DNA of 64,000 nucleotides. It comes from Myroides albus. GTDB lineage: Bacteria; Bacteroidota; Bacteroidia; Flavobacteriales; Flavobacteriaceae. A program made the translations under genes and the position numbers. The notes beneath the pieces were generated by a model that saw nothing but the letters and a program-made list of their open reading frames with translations, ran no database searches and had not been told where the DNA came from. Shown piece by piece: positions 8,815-15,976 of this stretch. The stretch spans positions 35,967 to 99,966 of the forward strand of contig NZ_WMJX01000012.1 of the NCBI RefSeq assembly GCF_009711045.1, in the 5' to 3' direction. Numbering within the stretch: the stretch's first letter is position 1; every line of letters starts with the position of its first letter.

Positions 8815-8843
8815 AAAAAGCCTCAACGTATGTTGAGGCTTTT
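8815..8843 (-). terminator. Terminator of the tRNA Arg-Pro-Ser operon
   Basis: Arms AGCCTCAAC and GTTGAGGCT followed on the minus strand by a T run, one base after the 3' end of tRNA-Arg. Confidence 0.85.
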
Positions 8844-8844
8844 G

Positions 8845-8918
8845 TGATCCAGTCAGGATTCGAACCTGAGACCTACTGCTTAGAAGGCAGTTGCTCTATC
8901 CAGCTGAGCTACTGGACC
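8845..8918 (-). tRNA. tRNA-Arg (anticodon TCT)
   Basis: A 74-nt cloverleaf. The acceptor arms GGTCCAG and CTGGATC pair, the anticodon stem-loop is ACTGC-CTTCTAA-GCAGT giving anticodon TCT, and the T-loop is GGTTCGAATCC. Discriminator is A; CCA is not encoded. It reads AGA/AGG codons, which are common in this AT-rich genome. It is the last gene of a three-tRNA operon. Confidence 0.95.
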
Positions 8919-8942
8919 TAACCAAATCGCTAGGATTTTTAG

Positions 8943-9017
8943 TCGGGGTGGCAGGATTCGAACCTGCGACCTCCTGGTCCCAAACCAGGCGCGATGACCG
9001 GGCTACGCTACACCCCG
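8943..9017 (-). tRNA. tRNA-Pro (anticodon TGG)
   Basis: A 75-nt cloverleaf with acceptor arms CGGGGTG and CACCCCG, anticodon stem-loop CCTGG-TTTGGGA-CCAGG giving TGG, and T-loop GGTTCGAATCC. CCA is not encoded. Middle gene of the Ser-Pro-Arg transcript. Confidence 0.95.
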
Positions 9018-9024
9018 AAAACTG

Positions 9025-9108
9025 CGGAGAGACAGGGACTCGAACCCTGGCATCGGTTACCCGATGACAGATTAGCAATCTGCTCCGTTACCACTCCGGC
9101 ACCTCTCC
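9025..9108 (-). tRNA. tRNA-Ser (anticodon GCT)
   Basis: An 84-nt class II tRNA with acceptor arms GGAGAGG and TCTCTCC, anticodon loop TTGCTAA giving GCT, a long variable arm (CATCGGGTAACCGATG) and T-loop GGTTCGAGTCC. Discriminator is G and CCA is not encoded. First gene of the operon. Confidence 0.94.
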
Positions 9109-9609
9109 GTTGCTTTAGATAATTACTTCTCTAATGCGGATGCAAACTTAGCACTACTTTTTATTCTATGCAAGTTTTGCAAACAAAAAATCACACTTTT
9201 TTTTACTAAAAAAACGAACACATTATATATCAACATCCTATAGCGAAAAATATTTTTATTATTTCTAATACATTTCATTGAAACCAGCCTCAAACCCCCA
9301 AAATAAAACGGTTTCCAACACCCTTACTACATTACCTATTTCCATTTTACCTTACATATTTGCAGTTGTTATGACTATTAAATTTTATTCCTTACCACTT
9401 CTCCCCTTTCTGTATCTTGACAATTCAAAAAAGAAAACACAATTGAATAACCGCATTATCAATACTTATCGAATAGTATAATCACCTTGGTATAGTTATA
9501 AATTATAAAAATTAATTTTTTTTATGTACTTTACCGACGCATTAGTACATCTTGTTAACAAGAGATACTATGACTAACAGTAAATAACTTTATAATAATA
9601 CCATAAACT
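9109..9609. other. Spacer between the tRNA operon and the thiolase gene
   Basis: About 500 bp that holds the tRNA promoter at its left end and the leader of the thiolase gene at its right end. An open frame at 9278-9481 has a Pro/Thr/Leu-rich, unstructured composition and no promoter or start context, so I see no convincing gene. Confidence 0.6.
9143..9174 (-). promoter_or_regulatory. Promoter of the tRNA Ser-Pro-Arg operon
   Basis: On the minus strand a CTTG at 9174-9171 is followed about 20 bp later by TAAGTTTG (9150-9143), matching the Bacteroidota -33/-7 pair. The predicted start of transcription lies about 25 bp before tRNA-Ser. Confidence 0.65.
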
Positions 9610-10788
9610 ATGAATAAAAAAGTAGTAATCGTTTCTGCTGCAAGAACGCCAATTGGAAGCTTTTTAGGTGCTTTATCAACAGTTCCTGCGACTAAATTAG
9701 GTTCAATTGCAATCAAAGGTGCTTTAGACAAAATTAAACTTGATCCAAAATTAGTTGATGAAGTTTACATGGGGAATGTAGTACAAGCAGGAGAAGGACA
9801 AGCTCCAGCTCGTCAAGCAGCTTTAGGTGCGGGATTGTCTAACGAAGTTCCTTGTACAACAGTAAATAAAGTGTGTGCCTCTGGAATGAAAGCTATTATG
9901 TTCGGTGCACAAGCTATTATGACTGGTGATGCTGAAATCATCGTAGCAGGAGGAATGGAAAACATGAGTATGATTCCTCACTATGTACACATGAGAAATG
10001 GCAATAAATTCGGACCGACAACATTGGTAGATGGATTGCAAATTGACGGTCTTATAGATGCTTATGATAACAATGCTATGGGAGTTTCTGCGGACTTATG
10101 TGCTTCTACTCATAATATTTCAAGAGAAGAACAAGATGCATTTGCCATCGCTTCTTATGAAAAGTCTGCCAAAGCATGGGATGCTGGTAAATTTACAGAA
10201 GAAATCGTTCCTGTAGAAGTACCACAAAGAAGAGGTGAACCTATTGTAATAAATAGAGATGAAGAATACACAAATATTAAATTAGATAAAGTAACAAGCC
10301 TTAGACCTGCTTTTACTAAAGATGGTACTGTTACTGCTGCCAATGCTTCAACGATAAACGACGGAGCTGCTGCTGTAGTGATCATGAGCGAAGAAAAAGC
10401 AAAAGAATTAGGTTTAACTCCACTGGCATATATTAAATCGTATGCAGATGCAGCACAAGAACCAGAATGGTTCACTACAGCACCTGCAAAAGCACTTCCT
10501 ATCGCACTTAAAAAAGCTAACCTAAGCGTAAGTGATATTGATTACTTTGAATTTAATGAGGCTTTCTCTGTTGTTGGAATTGCCAATACCAAATTATTAG
10601 ATATTAATCCTGCATTGGTAAATATCAATGGTGGAGCAGTTTCTTTAGGACATCCGTTAGGTTGTTCAGGAGCGAGAATTATTGTTACTCTTTTAAATGT
10701 TCTAAAACAAAATAATGCAAAATTAGGAGCCGCTGCAATTTGTAATGGTGGTGGTGGTGCTTCTGCTATGGTATTAGAAAGAGCATAA
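9610..10788 (+). CDS. Acetyl-CoA C-acetyltransferase (thiolase)
   Basis: A 392-residue thiolase of normal length, condensing two acetyl-CoA to acetoacetyl-CoA or cleaving 3-ketoacyl-CoA. The acyl-accepting cysteine is C89 in NKVCASGMK; the catalytic base pair is H348 in SLGHPLGCSGAR and C378 in ICNGGGGAS. The N-terminal AARTPIGSFLGAL and the NFNEAF-type segment (FEFNEAFSVV) are also present. The sequence is closest in appearance to biosynthetic thiolases (AtoB/PhaA type) rather than FadA. It stands alone, so it may serve fatty-acid, leucine or isoprenoid precursor metabolism. Confidence 0.93.
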   Translation: MNKKVVIVSAARTPIGSFLGALSTVPATKLGSIAIKGALDKIKLDPKLVDEVYMGNVVQAGEGQAPARQAALGAGLSNEVPCTTVNKVCASGMKAIMFGAQAIMTGDAEIIVAGGMENMSMIPHYVHMRNGNKFGPTTLVDGLQIDGLIDAYDNNAMGVSADLCASTHNISREEQDAFAIASYEKSAKAWDAGKFTEEIVPVEVPQRRGEPIVINRDEEYTNIKLDKVTSLRPAFTKDGTVTAANASTINDGAAAVVIMSEEKAKELGLTPLAYIKSYADAAQEPEWFTTAPAKALPIALKKANLSVSDIDYFEFNEAFSVVGIANTKLLDINPALVNINGGAVSLGHPLGCSGARIIVTLLNVLKQNNAKLGAAAICNGGGGASAMVLERA

Positions 10789-10874
10789 TATTCAATATTT
10801 TAAAATATCTTTAAGATGAGTTTGATTAGTTCAAACTCATCTTTTATTTTTGCATATAAATTCAACTATCTATT

Positions 10875-11636
10875 ATGTTTGCATATTGCAATCTTGCCAT
10901 TGTACCATTAAGAGCTGAAGCATCTGACAGAAGCGAAATGGTAACACAAGTACTATTCGGAGAACACTTTACTATTTTAGAACAAACTGAAAAATGGTCT
11001 AAAATACAGCTATCCTATGACAAATATGAAGGGTGGATGGACAACAAACAATATCAGCTGATTACTGAAGACGACTTTAACTACTTAGAACACACTTCTA
11101 CTTTATTCGCCTCAGACCTTGTTGACTTTGTTTCGACAGAAAACAACCAATTGATGTCTATCCCTTTAGGTAGTTGCCTTAATGGACTTAAACGAGACTC
11201 TATTAATATTGATAATTTTCAATATGAAGGTCGAAGTATTTCTGGCCAATTCAACAAAAGCTTGTTCTTAAAAACAGCTTTTATGTATTTAAATGCGCCA
11301 TACTTGTGGGGAGGAAAAACTCCTTTTGGAATTGACTGCTCCGGATTTACCCAAATGGTTTACCGCATCAATGGATACAATATACCAAGAGATGCCTCTC
11401 AACAAGCTACAATAGGTGAAGCTTTGAGCTTTATTGAAGAAAGCGAAGTAGGAGATTTAGCGTTTTTTGACAATAGTGAAGGAAACATAGTACACGTGGG
11501 TATTATTATGGAAAACAACTATATCATACACGCACATGGTAAAGTGAGAATTGATCGATTAGACCACTTAGGAATTTACAATATTGACTCGGGAAGACAC
11601 ACGCATAAACTAAGAGTCATAAAAAAGATTCTTTAA
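10875..11636 (+). CDS. NlpC/P60 family cysteine peptidase with SH3-like N-terminus
   Basis: A 253-residue protein with no signal peptide. Residues 1-65 form a bacterial SH3-like domain (ILEQTEKWSKIQLSYDKYEG with the WM turn after it), about 70-120 a second small domain, and 130-253 the NlpC/P60 domain with nucleophile C155 in FGIDCSGF, H207 in VHVGII and a third polar residue at H219 or H221. This layout is that of YkfC-type gamma-D-glutamyl-L-diamino-acid peptidases, which cut recycled muropeptides in the cytosol; lack of export signals fits. It follows the thiolase by 86 bp. Confidence 0.9.
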   Translation: MFAYCNLAIVPLRAEASDRSEMVTQVLFGEHFTILEQTEKWSKIQLSYDKYEGWMDNKQYQLITEDDFNYLEHTSTLFASDLVDFVSTENNQLMSIPLGSCLNGLKRDSINIDNFQYEGRSISGQFNKSLFLKTAFMYLNAPYLWGGKTPFGIDCSGFTQMVYRINGYNIPRDASQQATIGEALSFIEESEVGDLAFFDNSEGNIVHVGIIMENNYIIHAHGKVRIDRLDHLGIYNIDSGRHTHKLRVIKKIL

Positions 11637-11936
11637 TTGCATACAGACCTCACCAAACGGTATTCAAAACAACAATAAAGTATTACACAAGCCTATACTG
11701 CAATTATCCGCAGCAAATCGGGTAAGGCTAATGGGTTAATTACCAGCTTTAAAGTAAAAGCTACTCTATTTCACAGCATTTAGGTTTAAAACAAGTATAC
11801 CTAATAATACCCTATTGTTTTCTTATTTCTTTTGAACATTCACACTCAATCTTGTTCATTTTTTTTAAACTGTGTAGAAAATATGTTTTTATGACTAAAA
11901 AAATAAAAATGTATCTTTGCACAAATTCAGATTATT
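11637..11936. other. Intergenic region upstream of the DEAD-box helicase
   Basis: About 300 bp without a gene. The right end carries the helicase promoter. The stretch 11720-11750, read on the minus strand, contains GGTAATTAACCCATTAGCC, which resembles GGTAATT(12 nt)AACCCATTAGTC near 2344-2377; this suggests a degraded dispersed repeat. Confidence 0.5.
11912..11919 (+). promoter_or_regulatory. -7 element of the DEAD-box helicase gene
   Basis: TATCTTTG followed by C matches the Bacteroidota -7 box and lies 18 bp before the ATG, giving a very short leader. The upstream -33 region is T-rich (TTTTTA) rather than a perfect TTTG. Confidence 0.6.
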
Positions 11937-13292
11937 ATGAACACTTTCGAGCAATTCAATCTTCCGAAAGCTTTAGATAAAGCCCTTAATGAGCTTAATA
12001 TAACAACCCCAACTCCTATTCAGGTAAAATCGCTCCCTGTGATCCTATCAGGAAGGGATATGATGGGGATTGCCCAAACTGGTACAGGTAAGACATTCGC
12101 CTACCTATTACCTATTCTTAAACAGTGGAAATTTGCGAACTTCGAATCTCCAAGAGTTGTGATCATTGTTCCAACAAGAGAATTAGTCGTACAAGTTGTA
12201 GATGTTATTGAAAAAATAACCCAATATATGTCTATTCGCACGCTTGGTGTGTATGGAGGAACAAACATTAATACGCAGCGAAAAGCCGTTTATGAAGGGG
12301 TAGATATCTTAGTTGGTACGCCTGGTCGTATGATGGACCTTGCATTAGACGGAGTATTGAGATTTGACAATCTACAAAAACTTGTCATTGATGAGTTTGA
12401 CGAAATCCTCAATTTAGGATTCCGCACTCAGCTAACTTCTATCTTAACGATGATGAAAACAAAAAGACAAAATATATTGTTTTCTGCGACTATGACTGAA
12501 GAAGTAGATGAAGTATTAGATGAATACTTTGATTTTCCTGAAGAAGTGTCATTAGCTCCATCTGGGACACCATTAGAAAAAATCGATCAACTTGTCTATA
12601 ACGTACCGAATTTCAATACAAAAATGAATCTTCTTTTACATCTTCTACAAGATAAAGAAGTATATAATCGCGTATTAATTTTTATAAATAGTAAGCGATT
12701 AGCAGATGTTGTTATGGAAAAATTAGAGGCTGCATTTCCAGATGAATTTACAGTGATTCACTCTAATAAATCTCAAAACTTCCGTATGCGATCAATGGCT
12801 GAGTTCCAAGCAAGTGAACTACGAGGTCTTTTGACAACAGATATTATGGCACGTGGATTAGACATCTCTGATATATCGCATGTATTTAACTTGCAGTTTA
12901 CTGATTCTCCTGAACAGTACATTCACAGAATTGGACGTACAGGTCGTGCAGATAAAAAGGGAACTGCAATATCATTGGTCGACCCAAAAGAGGAAGAAAT
13001 GCTTATTGCTGCTGAAATGTTAATGGAAAAAGAATTAACAGTAACAGAAATCCCTGAAGAAGTAGAAATATCAACTTCTTTAATGGAATTTGAAAAGTCT
13101 AAGCTCAAAGCAAAGCAATTAGTTAAGATTAAAAAGCCAGAAGAAAAAGGAGCTGCATTTCATCAAAAGAAAGAAAAGAATACTAAAGTTAACCTTGGTG
13201 GACCAGGTAAGAGAAAACCAAGAAAAACGAAGCCAAGAAACAGAGCCGTAGACGCTAAAAGAGCGGCGAAGAAAAAGAGAGGTAACGAATAA
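11937..13292 (+). CDS. DEAD-box ATP-dependent RNA helicase
   Basis: A 451-residue helicase with all core motifs in order: Q motif TPTPIQVKSLP, Walker A AQTGTGKT (motif I), PTREL, GTPGR, motif II as DEFD instead of DEAD, SAT (motif III), then TTDIMARGLDI and HRIGRTGRA in the second RecA domain. The last 80 residues are a Lys/Arg-rich tail (KRKPRKTKPRNRAVDAKRAA) that likely adds unspecific RNA binding. It resembles RhlE-type helicases used in ribosome assembly and cold growth. Single gene with own promoter and terminator. Confidence 0.93.
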   Translation: MNTFEQFNLPKALDKALNELNITTPTPIQVKSLPVILSGRDMMGIAQTGTGKTFAYLLPILKQWKFANFESPRVVIIVPTRELVVQVVDVIEKITQYMSIRTLGVYGGTNINTQRKAVYEGVDILVGTPGRMMDLALDGVLRFDNLQKLVIDEFDEILNLGFRTQLTSILTMMKTKRQNILFSATMTEEVDEVLDEYFDFPEEVSLAPSGTPLEKIDQLVYNVPNFNTKMNLLLHLLQDKEVYNRVLIFINSKRLADVVMEKLEAAFPDEFTVIHSNKSQNFRMRSMAEFQASELRGLLTTDIMARGLDISDISHVFNLQFTDSPEQYIHRIGRTGRADKKGTAISLVDPKEEEMLIAAEMLMEKELTVTEIPEEVEISTSLMEFEKSKLKAKQLVKIKKPEEKGAAFHQKKEKNTKVNLGGPGKRKPRKTKPRNRAVDAKRAAKKKRGNE

Positions 13293-13308
13293 GCTTTTAT
13301 AATATTAC

Positions 13309-13342
13309 TAAAAAAAGGGTTGCATAAAGCAACCCTTTTTTT
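13309..13342. terminator. Intrinsic terminator between helicase and nucleoside permease genes
   Basis: Arms AAGGGTTGC and GCAACCCTT with flanking A and T runs, between two converging genes; it can act in both directions. Confidence 0.9.
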
Positions 13343-13368
13343 TGGTTTATATAAATATATTTAAAACA

Positions 13369-14703
13369 CTAACGTTTTAGATTCTCTACATTCTCAGGTT
13401 TGTGTTTGTACTTAAACAGAATAGCAAACAAGATTGTTACAACCAAAGCATAGGCTGCGAATATCAACCATGAATGTCTCCATCCTTCTAATTGTAATGC
13501 TAAATCAGTTTGACTGTAAACATAGTGATTTACAACTTCTCTTGCGATTAACATACCGATAGTAGCTCCAAATCCATTTGTCATCATCATAAATACACCT
13601 TGAGCAGAAGATCGAATATCTTCACCTGTCTCATTATCTACATAAAGTGAACCTGATACATTAAAGAAGTCGAAAGCAATACCGTAAACGATCATCGAGA
13701 TAATAAACATCCATACACCACTTCCAGGATCTCCTAATCCGAAGAACCCAAAGCGAAGTACCCATGCAAACATAGACATCAACATAACTACTTTTATACC
13801 AAATCGCTTCAAGAAATATGGAATAAGTAAGATACAAAGAGTCTCTGAAACTTGAGAAAGCGAAATTAATGCGTTTGCATTATTTGCTCCCCATGAATTT
13901 GCATAGACATCCATGTCTTTAAAAGTAGAAATAAAAGGATTGGCATACCCGTTTGTAATCTGCAATGATACCCCAAGTAACATCGAGAAGATAAAGAATA
14001 TTGCCATTTTCTTTTGCTTAAACAAGCTAAATGCTTTTAGTCCTAAGGCATCTGATAAAGACAATTTCTTATCACTCTTATTAATCGGACAGTTAGGCAA
14101 TACAAAACTATACAAGAATAAAATCACACCAAATATCGCCGATATATAAAACTGGTGGTAACTCGTCTGAAAGCTTGCAAACGCTAAATCATTAGAAAAG
14201 TTAAATCCAAGAACTCCATCTTTGAACCCAAAGAAGTTAACAAACAACATTGCACATATAAACCCAATAGTCCCAAATGTTCGTATAGGTGGGAAGGTTT
14301 TAATTGTATCCATATGATTGTGCTTAAGTATAGTATAAGCAGCAGAATTGGATAAGGCAATAGTCGGCATAAAGAATGCCACACTAGCAGTATACAAGCT
14401 AAAGATAGTAGTAAAGTTTACATCAGCCCCCGCTGTAAACCCATAATATCCAGTAGCAAACATGAATATTGCAGCTAGTAAGTGATTAATTCCCAACAGT
14501 CGTTGTACAGGTATCCATCTATCAGCTACAATCCCCATAATTGCTGGCATAAAAATAGAAACAATACCTTGAACTGCGTAAAACAATCCAATCTCAGGAC
14601 CTAATCCTATAGATCCTAAGTAATTCCCCATAGACGTTAAATAAGCTCCCCAAACTGCAAACTCCAGGAAACTCATTATAGTCAATTTTGATTTTATATT
14701 CAT
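13369..14703 (-). CDS. Nucleoside permease, MFS superfamily (NupG-like)
   Basis: A 444-residue inner-membrane protein with about 12 hydrophobic segments. The N-terminus (SFLEFAVWGAYLTSMGNYL, then GLGPEIGLFYAVQGIVS) and the IVADRWIPVQRLLG loop are typical of the nucleoside:H+ symporter family (PF03825, NupG/XapB). It probably imports nucleosides with protons for salvage; the exact nucleoside range cannot be read. Its neighbour downstream on the same strand, upstream in transcription, is cmk, a pyrimidine nucleotide kinase, so a shared role in nucleotide supply is plausible though only about 70 bp separate them without proof of co-transcription. Confidence 0.88.
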   Translation of the reverse strand: MNIKSKLTIMSFLEFAVWGAYLTSMGNYLGSIGLGPEIGLFYAVQGIVSIFMPAIMGIVADRWIPVQRLLGINHLLAAIFMFATGYYGFTAGADVNFTTIFSLYTASVAFFMPTIALSNSAAYTILKHNHMDTIKTFPPIRTFGTIGFICAMLFVNFFGFKDGVLGFNFSNDLAFASFQTSYHQFYISAIFGVILFLYSFVLPNCPINKSDKKLSLSDALGLKAFSLFKQKKMAIFFIFSMLLGVSLQITNGYANPFISTFKDMDVYANSWGANNANALISLSQVSETLCILLIPYFLKRFGIKVVMLMSMFAWVLRFGFFGLGDPGSGVWMFIISMIVYGIAFDFFNVSGSLYVDNETGEDIRSSAQGVFMMMTNGFGATIGMLIAREVVNHYVYSQTDLALQLEGWRHSWLIFAAYALVVTILFAILFKYKHKPENVENLKR

Positions 14704-14773
14704 AACCTAATCTCTTTAAACTACATTAACAAATTTACAGATAATATATCTTTAAAAATAGTTTTTACTTACC

Positions 14774-15460
14774 TTATTTAACACGTTCACCTACTAATTT
14801 TAAAAGAATATCATATTGTTCTTCTCTAGTTAAATTTGAGTTATCAATCTCTATTGCATCCTCTGCTTTCACTAATGGAGAATCTTTGCGAGTTGTATCT
14901 ATATGATCTCGCTCAACTACATTTTTATATACATCAGCATATTGAATTGTAGCATCTTTAACTACAAGTTCATCAAATCGTCTTTGTGCTCTTACATCTG
15001 CTGAAGCATTCATAAAAATCTTCAACTCTGCATCTGGAAACACAACAGTTCCAATATCGCGCCCATCCATTACAACTCCTTTAGCTTTCCCTAAATTTTG
15101 TTGCTGTTGAACCAATTTTTTTCTCACTTCCTTTACTTCTGCAATTTGACTAACAAATTGTGAAACTTCAAGGGTTCTTACTAAATCTTCTACATTCTCG
15201 CCATTCAAATATACTTCCGCAAAACCACGCTCTCCATTATACTCAAAGTGTACGTCTATTTCATCTAAAGCCTCTACTAATTTCTCCCCATCAAAATGCT
15301 TTGTATCAATATATCCTTTTCGCATTGCAAATAGAGTTATGGCACGATACATCGCTCCAGTATCTATATATACATATCCAAGTGTTTTTGCAATTGCTTT
15401 TGCCAATGTGCTTTTCCCCGTAGAAGAAAAACCATCAATCGCTATCGTGATTTTTTTCAA
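14774..15460 (-). CDS. cmk: (d)CMP kinase
   Basis: Cytidylate kinase, phosphorylating CMP and dCMP with ATP. With the TTG start at 15460 the protein has 228 residues and begins (M)KKITIAIDG, which fits the family length; a longer frame from another TTG at 15502 would add 14 residues of unlikely hydrophobic sequence. No ATG is available in either position. The P-loop is GFSSTGKS, the NMP-binding VYIDTGAMYRA follows, then MDGRDIGTVVFPDAELKIF and the lid region RAQRRFDEL. A promoter about 170 bp upstream implies a long leader with a palindrome before it. Confidence 0.92.
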   Translation of the reverse strand: MKKITIAIDGFSSTGKSTLAKAIAKTLGYVYIDTGAMYRAITLFAMRKGYIDTKHFDGEKLVEALDEIDVHFEYNGERGFAEVYLNGENVEDLVRTLEVSQFVSQIAEVKEVRKKLVQQQQNLGKAKGVVMDGRDIGTVVFPDAELKIFMNASADVRAQRRFDELVVKDATIQYADVYKNVVERDHIDTTRKDSPLVKAEDAIEIDNSNLTREEQYDILLKLVGERVK

Positions 15461-15633
15461 AACTGAAAATTTAATAATTAATTCAAAAAATAAATAAGTC
15501 AAACATAATTCTATTTACTGAATATACCTTATTCGACTGTACTTTTTTCTAAAATAGAAATAGTACAAAGCATCAAGATATTTAATTCAACAAGATAGAG
15601 CGCTAAACACCTATCATAACTATGTTTCCACAC

Positions 15634-15641
15634 AAAGGTAC
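15634..15641 (-). promoter_or_regulatory. Possible -7 element of cmk
   Basis: TACCTTTG on the minus strand fits the Bacteroidota -7 box. It would give an untranslated leader of roughly 165 nt before the TTG start of cmk. The -33 match is poor (TTTG is present but only 16 bp away). Confidence 0.45.
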
Positions 15642-15665
15642 ATTTTCTACAACCTACAAATTATG

Positions 15666-15687
15666 ATTAATCTCAATTGAGATTAAT
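15666..15687. promoter_or_regulatory. Perfect 22-bp palindrome upstream of cmk
   Basis: Two 11-bp arms with no spacer (left arm ATTAATCTCAA, right arm its exact reverse complement). It sits 25 bp upstream of the possible cmk -7 box, centred near -50, a place fit for a dimeric regulator. There is no T run, so it is not a terminator. Confidence 0.6.
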
Positions 15688-15915
15688 TTTATTGATTTTT
15701 CAATTTATCCTTTAAAACACTTCGAACTATCAAAAGATATAGGCAATTATAAGCAAGCTATTTGCTATAGTTTCAAAAAACAAACTGTTTAAATGCAATC
15801 ATCTCTAATGAAAAACAACTAAAAATCACAAAATCACAGAACAAAAAATGTTCTTTTCTCCCAACTCACTACTTCGAAACAGAAATAATAAAGTGAACAC
15901 TAAACCATATAAAAC

Positions 15916-15947
15916 AAAAAAACACAACCGTTAAGTTGTGTTTTTTT
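15916..15947 (-). terminator. Intrinsic terminator after lon
   Basis: Arms AAACACAAC and GTTGTGTTT with a CGTTAA loop and flanking A and T runs, 30 bp downstream of the lon stop. Confidence 0.88.
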
Positions 15948-15976
15948 ATTCAATTCATTATTTACAAAATAATTAT

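Larger units (their letters stand above)
15461..15976. other. Intergenic region between lon and cmk
   Basis: About 515 bp without a gene I can support. It holds the lon terminator (15916-15947), the 22-bp palindrome and the possible cmk promoter; the rest is AT-rich with no frames of coding character. Confidence 0.6.

Noticed and set aside
8896..9078. Open frame over tRNA-Pro and tRNA-Ser
   Set aside because: It is the translation of tRNA genes.
9278..9481. Open frame of 67 codons before the thiolase gene
   Set aside because: No start context; composition like random AT-rich DNA with a chance hydrophobic stretch.
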